Numbered from the stretch's first letter, positions 12,421-24,463 are shown. The stretch is 64,000 nucleotides of DNA from Botrytis cinerea B05.10 (GCF_000143535.2 NC_037317.1:1240001-1304000), one strand, 5' to 3'. The notes: generated by a model not told the origin, from the sequence alone. Made by a program: numbers and translations.

Positions 12421-15400
12421 GGATTATGCTTGGGACAATTCGTGGGGAGCACATCGATATTGGGGGGGAGGGACAGAGATAAAGTTGGCCGAAAATCCAA
12501 TAAGAATTAGATTGAAGGAAGAATCATGAGAAAGGTTGTATGTTGTACTGTGAGAAGATGGATGATATTGAGTCGCAAAGCTTGGAAATGGTGGGTTGAA
12601 CTTTGAAAGCTAGAACAAAAGTCACGAAGGTGGGGCAGATTTTCTGGGGAATTTTATATACATGATCAGCCAAACATTGACCCGTTTCAGCTTCTGCATT
12701 GTTGTGTTACTTTATTTACCGTAATATTGGAAGTATGTGAAGTTTGACATCGAGGTGAAATACATTTACCTGCTTAGGTGGGTAGGTAGGTATTCACCGA
12801 TCGTGATCATCTAGAGCGGTGCGAGAAGGCCTCCACGGCAGTGACCCAGCGGAGCGTCATCACTTGTTAAACCCTCCTGATCTACCAGTCTCGAGTCAAC
12901 GTATTCGAGCAAACACAACTTATCGAAAACCGACCGTGTGTGCACGAATATCGAGAATTACCCCTTCATCATTGCACTAGACACTTGCTCGAGTATTACC
13001 TCCCAGACCGGTATATTTGTTATTAGTCCAAATGACTTTATCCACCCTTCCTTACCTATACTCAGATACTAAATAGGTAGATATCAACATCTTTCCTCTC
13101 GAGATTGAGGGGAACCTTGAGTGTTTCGTCATCTTTCCAGATGGCTAAAAATGTGTGTATACAGCCATCCAGCACGCATCTAGCTCTTCGTCATGGAATG
13201 GAAGCAAGCCTTCATGTAAGAGAATCCCAACGATGTCCAGATTTTGGCCAGAGATTATAATCGAACTTGCATAAAACTGTTTGAGGGAGAGCAAGCAGCT
13301 TGATCTTCCCATCACGACTTCCTCGGTACATATATCTCCAGAATCAAGTCTATACATCATCACGTTCGGTTATCATTCTGGGTCTAATTATCCCTTTTCG
13401 GATTCCCATGAGAGACTCGGTTCTCTTCCCCGGATTAGTCTTTTGAGTATCCACTTACTACACCATTTTTGAAATGCAAAGACATTTTCTCACGATGCCA
13501 ACTCATCCCTCGCACCGAAGTAGTTGAAAATCTCTTCACAAGAAAGAAAAAATCATCGCCCAAGGCATGAGCTTGACTTGATATGCTTCTATCGATTGGG
13601 CTATCTCAAAGATGGCATGGGGCTTTTCTATGTCTTATCTAAAGTTCGGTGGGACGAGTATTTGTAGTCATAAGTGTAAATCAACAAACCCCGGCAGTTC
13701 AATTGAAAAGACTCGAAGCTCTCAAAGAGCTTCAGAACAATCTTCTAGAATAAATCCTCCCATGGACCCTCCGCTCTTGAATGACGAAGAGACCGTTTGG
13801 ATAGTAACATACCTAAGCGTTCACTCATCTTGCTCTTCTAGGATGACCAATGCTTGTCGAGGTTGCTTTCCCTGTACTTGGACCTACATGCATGAACTTG
13901 AATTTGAGAGTTTCTGTGGCTAAAAAATACCTGCATCTGCCTCGGAAAATAAAGAGGGATGGTGGCTATCTCCAAGTTGCTTGATGACAGGATGATTTCA
14001 GTATCTTGCATAATCTGAAGTGGAAGATGTCAATGTGTGAAACCCCTCTGTCCATCCACCTCATTGATCTTTGAGAGTTAGAACCATCGCTAGGGAAACA
14101 CGTCGATATAAAACAGTTCGCTGTTGCTGTACCGGTACCCGGCCTCGAGATTTAACCATGTCGAATCCATTGGCTATGTTGGTGAGGCTTCAAGTGGGTG
14201 TATGCGTTTGCATCTTTTTTTTAATTGGGGCAAAATATCGGTGTAAATGGATACTTCGTAGAGTGGTGTACCAGAATTGAAGGTGGATACGTGATAAGTC
14301 GAATTGGAAAGGTTTTCATTGAATCGAAGAGTTGTTTATCCCAGGATAAGGAGTGTTTGTCTTGTGTATGAATTTTCTCGCATGGAGCAATTGAGTTGTC
14401 AGGACTCGAATGCTATGTATGCTGTGTGTGCATGGTTGTGTTGTGTTGACATTCTAGTCTTTGTGATTCTAATCGATAGCCTTATGAGCGCACTACCTAG
14501 GTTCAGGGGCCAAAAAATAGATGGCAGTATGTGTGCGTGCTAGGGAAATGGCTGTTGGATTGCGATGTGTCGAGATGGGGAGAGAGGAAGACATGGCCGT
14601 GTGGTCGTATGGCACCATCGGATAAGGAGTGATCATGAGGAGCGAGTGAGGAGTCAAGACTCAAGAGGGAAGAGTGGAAGTGGTTCTATAATTACCTACT
14701 AGGTGACGGGGTGCAGGCGTAGTATGTATGTTGACTTAACTTGATTTTATATCCAAAATCTGAGACACCGGGTCATTCTCCAATGGAAGAGTTTTCCATT
14801 CTTCTCGTCGCTGCTCCGTACCTACCTATCTATACCGATAGCGATATGGATAAACCTCCAGAGCATATCGTCCGCGCTATCTATTGGGTGTCTTTAGTCA
14901 CCTTTAGCCGCGAGGCTCCATTTTCGTTCGTTGCGGGAAGAGGAGGCTGGAGACTCGCAGGGGATCGACCAACCCAAGATGTAGCGGTACATGTTGATTG
15001 ATGCTGACCGAGAGAGCCCTCCTGCTGCTGTTGGGGTTGGCAGGAAGAGCGCGAGGTTGCCATCCTCCTTCGCACGCTGCTGGCTTACCTGCCTCGAGAC
15101 GGCTGTTGCAGTGTTCGTGAGACCTTTTGTTGTGTGTAAGAATGGGAAATCCATGCCTCGCTCATTTCTCGAAACCACCACTCAAAGCCAACTCAAACCC
15201 AGTCGTCCCATGCCTCCTTCGTACCTAACAAGCAACCTAACAGACTTGAACAAGGATCCATGTATGATTCTTCCTCGCCCGTTGCTCTTTCCGTAATAGT
15301 GTGCGAAGTACTACATAGGCCAGTGGTCCGTGCGTGGCCTTCTGTAGCATGTAGCGTGTACAAGCCGGCGGTGGTGGACAATTACCTAAGGAAAGTAAGT

Positions 15401-15754
15401 GAAAGACCGAAGCTGTGTTAGAAAACCAAAAAGCTTCCCGCCAACTCAACTCACCTCACCTCAATCTCAATCTCAAACTCAAACTCAAACTCGACTCATC
15501 CATCCTCAATCCTCGAACATTCCTTCCTTTTATCGGCACCCAGAACAGTTCATTAATTCCCATCGCTACTCCCCGACGAATGGCCATCGAGCCTTCCATT
15601 AATATAATCCGATTTCGAAATCTACGCCGTTTCCCCTTCCTATAGCTTCGCTTTGTTCGATCCATCGCCCTCATTTCATCTCACTCCAACAAAAACAATT
15701 TGATCCCGACCCTACAGTTTACAGTCACCAGTCCTACGGGGCCAACATCAAGAA
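12421..15754. other. Long divergent non-coding region between SNF4 and VAC8
   Basis: This is a 3.3-kb stretch with only short, unrelated ORFs on both strands (for example 13612-13923 plus and 14894-15181 minus), none with a family signature. A pyrimidine/A-rich stretch with short CTCAA repeats at about 15448-15500 sits roughly 250 nt before the VAC8 start and probably lies in its leader or core promoter. The rest shows no tRNA, no tandem array and no transposon ends. It may hold regulatory DNA or an unannotated non-coding transcript; the sequence does not decide. Confidence 0.5.
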
Positions 15755-17875
15755 ATGGGAGGTGTTTGCTCTTCTTGCTGCGGAGGTATGCTTTGAAAAA
15801 AGAATCATGTCTTGTGGGATTATTTACTTATCTTTGGACTGTGCAGGTAAATCCCGAGATGGCTTATATGAACCGGTGCTAGCAGAAAGCGAAAGAGAAG
15901 CGGTGGCAGACCTTTTACAATACCTAGAGAATGTAAGAAAAGCCTGGGCTAATATTAAATTCGATGTCTAATGATCATCCAGCGCGGCGAGACCGACTTT
16001 TTCTCCGGGGAACCTCTACGAGCTTTGAGTACATTGGTATTTTCTGATAATGTCGACCTTCAGCGAAGTGCTAGTTTAACATTTGCTGAGATAACGGAAC
16101 GAGGTACGTCTTAATTATATACCTGGATGGATGCAAGTACACAATGTTGGACTCGGGCAAACTACATGGCCTGTATGAGTAATGGTCCGCCTCGCATACA
16201 ACTACTTGAATGGCGGCGCTTTAGGGCGGACGGGATTGAATTACCGTCGATGCAGGGGATTTATTACTGATGCCTCCCAGATGTTCGTGAAGTAGATAGA
16301 GACACTCTCGAGCCGATACTCTTCCTTCTGCAAAGTCCCGATATCGAGGTACAACGAGCGGCTAGCGCAGCTCTTGGAAATTTGGCAGTTAACAGTAGGT
16401 TAGGTTCCCCTATTATTTGAGTCAAGCTAACACATGATGTAGCCGAAAACAAAGTAGCAATCGTGCTTCTTGGGGGGCTTACGCCTCTCATCAGACAGAT
16501 GATGTCTCCAAATGTCGAGGTGCAATGTAACGCGGTCGGCTGTATCACCAACTTGGCAACACACGAGGATAACAAGGCCAAGATCGCACGATCAGGGGCA
16601 TTGGGACCTCTTACTCGTCTAGCTAAATCTAAAGATATGCGTGTGCAGAGAAATGCTACTGGCGCTTTATTGAACATGACACATTCTGGTAAGTAGTTTC
16701 CTTTTCGATATAGTATCCACAAACACTGACATTATTTAGATGAGAACCGACAGCAGCTGGTCAATGCTGGTGCCATACCCGTACTAGTACAACTCCTCTC
16801 GTCTTCTGATGTAGATGTGCAATACTACTGTACAACAGCTTTGAGTAATATCGCTGTTGATGCTAATAACCGCAAGAAGCTCGCCTTGAACGAGAATAGA
16901 CTCATACAGTCCCTTGTGAACCTGATGGATTCCTCCTCACCTAAAGTCCAGTGTCAAGCGGCTTTAGCCTTGCGAAATCTTGCTTCTGATGAGAAGTATC
17001 AATTAGAAATTGTGCGCGCTCGCGGTTTAGCTCCATTATTACGACTTTTACAATCCTCATATCTACCATTAATACTTTCTGCTGTCGCTTGCATACGCAA
17101 CATATCGATACATCCATTAAACGAATCTCCAATCATTGATGCCGGCTTTCTAAAACCATTAGTAGATCTACTAGGTTCCACCGATAATGAAGAAATTCAA
17201 TGCCACGCCATATCGACTCTTCGCAACCTCGCTGCTAGTTCTGATCGAAACAAGGAGCTTGTCCTACAAGCTGGAGCTGTTCAAAAATGTAAACAACTTG
17301 TTCTGGAGGTCGCCCTTAGTGTTCAATCGGAAATGACTGCTGCAATCGCTGTATTGGCCTTAAGTGATGATCTTAAGACTCAACTTCTCAACCTAGGTGT
17401 ATTCGATGTCCTTATTCCGTTGACAGATTCCCCGAGTATCGAAGTCCAAGGCAACAGTGCTGCAGCTCTTGGTAATTTGTCGTCTAAGGGTAAGTTCCAA
17501 CAGTGGGATCATGCTTGAAGTTTTCAATGCTAACTAATTATAGTCGGTGACTACTCCATTTTCATTCAAGCCTGGACAGAACCATTCGGAGGTATTCATG
17601 GTTATTTAAAACGCTTCCTCGCTAGCGGAGATCCAACTTTCCAACACATCGCAATCTGGACATTGCTACAACTATTGGAATCCGAGGATAAAAAATTAAT
17701 AAGCTTGATTGGAAAATCAGAAGAGATTGTGCAAATGATCAAGACTATTTCCGATAAACAAATTGAATCAGACGACGAAGGCGAAGAAGATGGGGAGGGA
17801 GAAGTTATTCAACTTGCTCAAAGATCATTACAACTACTTGGACAAGGTGGGAAGTCTTCCCATATCGAAGGTTGA
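15755..17875 (+). CDS. VAC8: Vac8, lipid-anchored armadillo-repeat protein of the vacuole membrane
   Basis: Seven exons (15755-15785, 15847-15932, 15983-16103, 16281-16394, 16443-16688, 16740-17489, 17544-17875) give about 559 aa, the usual length for Vac8. The N terminus [10 protein letters not shown] combines a myristoylation glycine (G2) with cysteines 5, 8 and 9 for palmitoylation. A Vac8 N-terminal segment follows ([22 protein letters not shown]) and then about eleven armadillo repeats (for example [54 protein letters not shown]). The C-terminal tail is acidic ([11 protein letters not shown]). Vac8 tethers partners at the vacuole surface: Vac17 for inheritance, Nvj1 at nucleus-vacuole junctions, and Atg13 for selective autophagy. 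Exon 1 encodes only the lipidation motif; retention of intron 1 would give a stop three codons later. Confidence 0.98.
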
Positions 17876-18278
17876 ACGGTTTGCACAAGAAAAGATTTTT
17901 TTGTTATTTGCATCTAGCTATGGGTAGGGCACGGTGTTAGGAGTATAATCAAAGGCATAATAGTTTGCAGCGAGCATATTGGCAGAATGGGGAGGGCGCT
18001 GCACTACTTTTATTCCTGTGTTTTCATGACAGACCTTCAGAGGTTTCTGTCATTACAATATATCTTTTCACGACGTCTCCCTTCAACAACTTATTACAGC
18101 GATATGGAACTTTAGTTGTTATTCATGTAATTAGATAGGACATTATGATATCCAAATCCAGTCATTGCTCGAAATAGTCAGAATCCTCACATGACATTGA
18201 TCAGTTAGTAGAACACCATTATTCAACCTTTTAGGAATTGGTGATTCTTGTTATTTTTTTCGTGACTACATCAGAATT
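17876..18278. other. Convergent 3' region between VAC8 and IMP1
   Basis: About 400 bp of AT-rich sequence holding the 3' ends of both transcripts. No ORF, repeat or RNA gene is seen. Confidence 0.55.
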
Positions 18279-18985
18279 TCAACAGTCATCTACCACTGGT
18301 TTCAGATCATTCTCGAACCATTTTCTCTCGCTCCATGGTAGGACTCTAGCGATAATTTTCCCCTTAATCAAAGCCATAGGTATCGGACCAAACATCCTTG
18401 AATCTCTCGACCATTCTAAATTATCCCCCACTACCCAACAATGTCCCTCGGGGATCTATAAATCATTAGCCCTTGCCTTATACCCTCCTTACGCGTTCCC
18501 TTCAAGCCTTGAAAACTCACTCTAATCATCTGAGTCTCTCCACTCCCCGGCGTCCCCATCATAACGCAATCCCCCTCCAAACCCAAAACCCTCTTGAAAG
18601 CCTTTTGACCGGGCTCAACGACCGATTCAAACGAAACGATATCGCCAACCTGGACGTCGCGGCCGCGTCGATACGCACGCGAGATGAGAAACCAATCGTT
18701 GGACACGGAGATGGTCGGGAGCATCGAGGGTCCAGATCCCGTCTCGAGTGAATAAAAGTACGTGTGGAAGAGGTGGTAGATGAAGAGCGATTTGAGTGTC
18801 CAGGTTAGGATGCGCAGGGGGTGAGCGGCGTGCTTGGGATTTCCGCTTCCGCTTCCTTTTCCTCCTCCTCCTCCTCCACTGATAGTGTGTGGGAGAAGGG
18901 ACATTCGGCGGTTTATGATGCCATGGTTGTGGATGTGAGAGGGGACGCGCAGGGGAAGAGGTCGGAGGAGTGTTTTAAATATCAT
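18279..18985 (-). CDS. IMP1: Mitochondrial inner membrane protease subunit 1 (Imp1-like, S26 signal peptidase family)
   Basis: Two exons (18985-18521 and 18455-18279; 65-nt intron with GTGAGT donor, branch GGCTAAT, acceptor TAG) give about 213 aa. The first 55 residues are Arg/Gly-rich and fit a mitochondrial targeting sequence. A membrane segment follows (ILTWTLKSLFIYHLFHTYFY). The catalytic serine lies in GPSMLPTI (S87) and the general-base lysine in AFKRVLGLEGD (K131). After the splice, PEGHCWVVGDNLEWSRDSRMFGP is the conserved box of Imp1-type peptidases. The enzyme cleaves intermembrane-space sorting signals of proteins such as cytochrome b2 and Cox2. I chose Imp1 over Imp2 because of this box and the length. 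An alternative start is the Met at residue 28. Confidence 0.93.
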
Positions 18986-19217
18986 GACATGCTTTTTTTT
19001 TACACAAGGTACTTTATTAAATATGCGATTTTGCGCGGATTGTAAAGAAAGTCGTTTGTGAATATTTTGATCCCCCCCCTTCCCGTGATATGACGATGCA
19101 GAGTGAATATGCTTACATAATCAAGCATCATAATAAATTCTTCTTGTCTGGCATCTACAACACACGCTTTCTCAAGCTCCATTCCAGCCCCATACCCCAT
19201 CCATACAATCAGCAAAT
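18986..19217. promoter_or_regulatory. Short bidirectional promoter region, IMP1 / mitochondrial IF3
   Basis: Only 232 bp separate the start codons of two divergent nuclear genes for mitochondrial proteins. It includes an A/T-rich part near 18985-19040 and a C-run at about 19073-19080. Both leaders and both core promoters must fit here, so shared regulation is likely. No specific factor site can be named with confidence. Confidence 0.6.
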
Positions 19218-20021
19218 ATGGCAAATCCTCGCTGCGTCTTCAATGCAGCTTCTGCTCTTCGTCGTGTATTTCTCTCGGGACTCCCTACCGAAACAACCCC
19301 ATCCGCATCCACATCCCTACTACGCAGCACCCCAATATTTCCCTCCTCTTCCTCTTCCTCCTCTCTGCTACAAACCCGCATTCAAACCCGCAGCATCTTT
19401 AAAAGCACCTCTACAGCCGTCGCCGAACAGCGTCTTCCCCGCGATAACGAAATCACCGCTCCCTATCTCCGACTCAAGAATGCCGAAGGCAAACTCGACC
19501 CTCCTGCTCGCACGGCGCAGATTCTCCGATCTATGGATCTCAAAACGCACATGTTGGAAGTAATTGCATTTTCGGACGAGGGACTCGCGCCCATTGCGCG
19601 GATCGTGAATAAGAGGGAATTGTTCCAGAAGAAGAAGGAGGCGAAGAAGTCGAAGAATCCGGGGACGGTGACGAAAACGATTGAGATGAATTGGGCGATT
19701 GAGAAGAATGATTTGGGACATCGATTGGAGAAGATGAGGGGGTTTTTGGAGAGGGGGAATAAGGTGGAGGTTATTTTGGCGGGGAAGAAGAAGGGGAGGA
19801 AGGCGTCGGTTGAGGAGGCGGAGGCGGTGATTGTGAGGATTAGAGAGTTTGTGGCGGGGGTGGAGGGCGCGAAGGAGAGGGTCAAGATGGAGGGGAAGGT
19901 GTTGGGGATGGCGGTGTTGAGTTTTGAGGGGAAGGTGGTGAAGAAGGGGGAGGGGGAAAGGGAGAGGGAGAGGGAAGAGGGTAGTAAGGAAGAAAATGAG
20001 AAATTGAAAGCAGCTAATTAA
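19218..20021 (+). CDS. Mitochondrial translation initiation factor IF3
   Basis: Single-exon gene, 267 aa. The first 70 residues are rich in Ser, Arg and Ala with no acidic residues except one, as in a mitochondrial presequence. An IF3 N-domain start follows (RDNEITAPYLRLKNAEGKL), then a linker, then an IF3 C-domain (KTIEMNWAIEKNDLGHRLEKMRGFLERG with KVEVILAGKKKGRKAS). The C terminus is a short Lys/Glu-rich tail. IF3 binds the small mitochondrial ribosomal subunit and helps select the initiator tRNA. The codons in the last third are very rich in AAG/GAG and GGG compared with the first third, so the sequence switches from C-rich to G-rich along the gene. Divergent from IMP1. Confidence 0.9.
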   Translation: MANPRCVFNAASALRRVFLSGLPTETTPSASTSLLRSTPIFPSSSSSSSLLQTRIQTRSIFKSTSTAVAEQRLPRDNEITAPYLRLKNAEGKLDPPARTAQILRSMDLKTHMLEVIAFSDEGLAPIARIVNKRELFQKKKEAKKSKNPGTVTKTIEMNWAIEKNDLGHRLEKMRGFLERGNKVEVILAGKKKGRKASVEEAEAVIVRIREFVAGVEGAKERVKMEGKVLGMAVLSFEGKVVKKGEGEREREREEGSKEENEKLKAAN

Positions 20022-22043
20022 GAGCTGAAAACCAAATCTCATACCTGGATTAGCGACACGAAAAAAAACACCATTATAAAAAGATCTCTACATCTCGATC
20101 TCCAAACCACTTCAATCACTTGAGAGAAATCAACATCTTCCTTCATTTGAAGTACCACCACATTTTGTCCACGGCTACAATACCACCTTCACAACGATAT
20201 CTATGCATAGTGAAGAGGACTATACAAATCTTCGCTTGAACTTGTAAAGGGATAGGTAGATTGATAGATGGATATTTCAGAATCTAGCTATCTTGGGATA
20301 TTATATCATATCACTCAGAAGAAGAAAGCTTTCTACATGTACAAAGGAATTAGAAGATTGTATTCAATCAGATTTAATAGACAATAGACAATAGAAAATA
20401 GAGAATCCAAATCCAAATCTAAACACAAATTCTCAATCTCACATCCTCTCTCCATCTCTCAACTATTCAACACCTAATATATACACAAATGTACAAACAC
20501 ACAAGCACCCTCTCACACATCTCTATTTATATCTATCCAGCCCCCTCCCCCCTCCCCTCCCTTATACATAACTAATGAATAAGTAACTAGCCAGCCAGCC
20601 AGCCATCTATTCATCTATCCAACTAAGTACCCAAATCTAACTCCACACCAAACCACACAACCACACAACACAACCCAGTATCTCAAATACCTAAAATCTA
20701 ATAGCTATCATATACTATCCTCTCCTATCCTCTCCTATCCTACCTACACAACCAAATAGAATCAATTCCCTTTCACTTTCCCTTTCCCTTTTCCTATCCC
20801 TTCCCCTTCCCAGCTACAACTCCAACTCCAACTCCAACTTAATCCCACCAACAAGAAATTCAAATTAAACTCCAATCTCCAATCTCCAACTCCATATCCA
20901 TATCCATATCCATATCCATATCCGCTTTAACTCCCAACTCCCAACTTAGACTTAGACTTAGACTTAGCTCAATCACATAACAACTACCTACCTACCTACC
21001 TATCTACACACTCCATATTATCCCCATCACCGTCAGTATAAGTATCAGTATCAGTATCAGTATCACTTTCAAAAATGTATAATCATAAACACAGATACAT
21101 ATACGGATACAGATACAAACACAGACACACATAAAACTCACACACGCATGCATAAACAGCCTCATGAATATGAATATAAAACCTATAATGAATTCCCCAA
21201 GCGATTTTTCATCCTCTGCTATACTATACTATGCTATCCCAAATCAAACTCTAAGCATCTCCAACCCCTATCAAAGCAAGATGACGCTCATCACACATCC
21301 AGCATTGTCTCCAACCCATTCCATTCCATTCCATTCCATTCCGCCCCACCCCTCCCTCCAATTGATAATTTCTCCAATTCCATGAGAAATCCCATGTGCA
21401 AGGTTTGAACTTGGCCAGCAACGCCAAACCCTACCCAGATTCCCCTCTTCCGCACCATAGCCAACCCACCCCAACCCAGATTCTATCACCATGCCAAAAC
21501 CAAAAGGAAAGAAACAAGACAACCTAAAAGCACCCAGCGCAAGAGAATGCAAAAATAAAGCTAATATACCAGCACTTGGTATTTAGGTCTGATATAAAAA
21601 GAATGAGTAGAGTGTAGTCAATTCTTATTGATTGACCCATGTGAGATGCGGTAAAAAAAACACTATTGGATATCGGATTGACAAAGGAAAAGGGGCCGTG
21701 AGTGATTCGTGATTCGTGTGATTCATGTCGAAACAAGAAGAGTGAAGAGGTATCTGAAGCGCGATGAATGTTGAAAGAAGAGTAAAAAGGATATCCGATA
21801 CGTGCTGACGTGTAGAGTGATATTTTGTGGGGGAAGTTCATGCAAAGTATCAACAGATACTTTTTTTGATAAAGTGTGGGGAACCGGATGAATGATGCGG
21901 GGTATTTGGATGCAACTTCTCAATGCGAAATGTCCGATGCATAATCTTGTAAATCGTGATCGAAGGAGTTGATCGTTGTCCGGAGATGTCGGAAGAAACC
22001 GTGTGGCTGAATACCCCATTCTGTTCAAGAATTCCGAACTCCT
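20022..22043. repeat. Low-complexity, C/A-rich region with many short tandem repeats
   Basis: A 2-kb convergent region between IF3 (plus) and the gene at 22044-23347 (minus). From about 20400 to 21350 the plus strand is almost free of G and consists of short imperfect tandem units: CTCTCCTATC around 20710-20745, (CCATAT)5 at about 20892-20923, (CTAC)n near 20984-21000, (AGTATC)n at about 21030-21066, and (CCATT)n at about 21316-21341. No coding signal or RNA gene was found. The ORFs here are products of low complexity. Confidence 0.8.
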
Positions 22044-23347
22044 TCAAACTCGAGCAGCTGGTGAACTTTGCCCCTCTCGTCTTCGTCTTTCTTCTTCCAT
22101 TCGAATCATTCTTGCCACCGCTTCATTCTCCATCAATCCACCTTCAGCCAACCCACCAGATCTAATTTGTCCTGCAATCAAATACCCAGAACTTTCTTCC
22201 AATTCAAATGGTGTAATAGGACCAGGACTACCGAGAGGAAGTAATCTTGGACTGATAGGCTTGGATCCTGGTGCGGATTCACCGGGACTAGAAACGACTG
22301 AAGCATGTACCATGCGTGCTTGTTCGATCATGTCTTTTTGGTACTTTTGTAGTTTTCGTTTGACGTCTGAGGATTTCCTTTGATGATGTGGATTTGCAGG
22401 TTTTTGACGTTGGCTTTTGGCAGGAAGTTGAAGATTGCCACCATTCAATATGGACGGAGGGATGCTCGTGAGGGGTACCGGGAGAGGAGAAGTTGGCGAT
22501 GGCTTATAGTTTGAAGGATAATATTTCCCTTTGGGGATGACTAGAGTTTCTGGTAGAGTGAATGGAGAGTTGACGATCGAAGGAGGTCCACGAACAGTGG
22601 CATCAGAAGATGGCGAATCCATGGGCGAGGACATGGAAGATATGGTGATTGGGTGCATTTCTGGAGAATTCCTAGAACGTGAAGTTGATAGTAGAACGGT
22701 TGATTTGAGAATTTCTGGGTTTTCGTCTGCAAATCCGGGAAAATATCCTCTATAAATCATTTTGTCAGAACAACAATGCCAAAATAATATCCTAGCATAG
22801 TCCTTGCTATGCTTTCATGCCCAATTCAGAAACATGAGGTATGACATTCAAATCATGCTTACCCTGGTAATTCTCCACGACCTGTCAATGGTGTATAAAC
22901 TCGCGCTCTTCTTGTAGACTGGCCGCAGGAAATTGGAATCGAGTCGCTTTTCTTTGGAGTATCGAATGTAGTAGATATCGTTTCAACTTTATAGTTCCCA
23001 GATCACGAGTTAGCTTGGACCGTTTTATACCAATAAGTCATAGGTGGTGGCGGGGCAGGTTAACAGAAAGCGGGAAGGGCTTGCACTGAAAAGTAAAAGC
23101 GTAACATACCATGTGTGCCGGGAGTGCCGTAACGTGGAGAGTTTGTACTACTATTACTAGTACTCGTGATTTCTCTGGTCCTTGATTGTATGGCAAGATC
23201 TTTTAGAGATGCAATAATATCTTCTTCCGAGGAAGATGATGAGTAGGATGGTTGGGTCTTGGTATTTGTGTGAGGACGACGGGAAACATCTCTACCCCCA
23301 TTTGTAGGAAAGTAAGAAGAGGTCTTATAGGAACGATGGCTGGCCAT
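22044..23347 (-). CDS. Unrecognised Ser/Pro-rich, mostly disordered fungal protein
   Basis: Three exons (23347-23110, 22986-22863, 22749-22044) join in frame to about 355 aa. I do not recognise a named family. The N terminus (MASHRSYKTSSYFP) is followed by a Ser-rich stretch with SSSSSEED, then short ordered-looking segments (EDIIASLKDLAIQSRTRE; STRRARVYTPLTGRGELPGGYFPGFADENP). The C-terminal half contains VIPKGKYYPSNYKP, basic RKSSDVKRKLQKYQKDMIEQAR and NEAVARMIRMEEERRRREG. The two introns (123 and 113 nt) have good donors (GTATGT, GTAAGC) and acceptors, and removing them joins coherent sequence, which supports a real gene. The upstream in-frame Met at 23401 is possible but less likely. Function cannot be assigned. 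Confidence 0.72.
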
Positions 23348-23411
23348 TTTGTGTAAGAGGATAGACAAATGGTCGGCGGGTAATTCTCTTTTTACATTCA
23401 TTCAAATAACT

Positions 23412-23470
23412 AGGGAGGGAGGGAGGGAGGGAGGTAGATAGGTAGGGAGGTAGGGAGGTAGGGAGGTAGG
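23412..23470 (+). repeat. G-rich GGGA/GGTA repeat, quadruplex-capable, 65 bp upstream of a start codon
   Basis: The plus strand has about twelve short G-runs (GGGA and GGTA units) in 59 nt, directly upstream of the minus-strand gene starting at 23347. The G-rich strand is the template strand of that gene. Such runs can in principle form a G-quadruplex; this is inferred from pattern alone. Confidence 0.85.
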
Positions 23471-24431
23471 TATTTAGTTCGAATTTGAATTTCCTGGGGC
23501 AATGCAGATGGATGGTCTCTCGTTCTTGGCGGAGGATTCGCTTGTCCGTTTCGTTCGGTCAGTTGGTTATGTATGTGTGTGTGTGTGTGTAGCTAGTAGC
23601 GGTGCACCCAAGTAGCTACCCAGCTACCTTGGATCGTAAATTGAGTTAATTCGTGTATCGTGAATCGTGATCTACCTAAATGTAGACGGAGGGTCTTGCG
23701 CAAGGTAATCTAATCACACTGGGGCCATTCCAATAGTTGATCGAATGATAATTGGTGGATTTGATGAAACTTCCAAGTCAAGTGATGGTGCGGTACCGAC
23801 GAGTGCTCGAGTACGAAATTGGGTTTGGTAAGTGGTAAGTAGGTAGTCAGTCAATAAAACTTGTCCAAGGGTTATGGTTCAGGTGTGGTTATTGGCGTTG
23901 ATTTTGATTTTGATTTTGTAAGTTTCGTATCTTTTTTTTTTGGTGGTGTGCAGCGTGTGAGGATTCGTCGTTGTGTGATGTGAACCATAGGGTTGTATGT
24001 GGATGTCTATGCGGATGTGGATGTGTCTATGTATATGTATATCTCTCTCTCTCTCTAATAGACTTTAACTTTCTCTTCTACCTCGTCTCGTCTTGAATGT
24101 GACTGCCTCTGGATTTATTTTTGTTCACAACGTTGGGGAAGGAGAGAGAAAAGGTAAGATCGTCGTAAAGTCGTAAGTCCGCAAGTCCCAAGTGATTAAT
24201 TAGATCCTCTTTCAGGTATTATTCGTTCGTTAATGCTTATGAAAATCCAAAGGTCTAATCAAGAACAGGTAAAGTGTGTGAGGGAAGGAAATAACGGCAA
24301 AGCCCAATCTGATTTAATGTTTCGGATCTTGGTGCCGAAATCAAATATGAGGTTTATGTTTTTTTCTCTGGGTCTTTGCTATCTGATTGATGGATATTGT
24401 GATGTGATAAGTGGTGGTGCTGGTGGTGGTA

Positions 24432-24458
<27 letters not shown>
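24432..24458 (+). repeat. (CTG)9 microsatellite
   Basis: Nine perfect CTG units in non-coding DNA, preceded by several GGT triplets. The ORF through it (24233-24475) ends in poly-Ala purely because of the repeat. Confidence 0.95.

Positions 24459-24463
<5 letters not shown>

Noticed and set aside
19368..20042. Minus-strand ORF of 224 codons rich in Leu, Pro and His
   Set aside because: It is the antisense shadow of the Lys/Glu/Gly-rich coding sequence of mitochondrial IF3.
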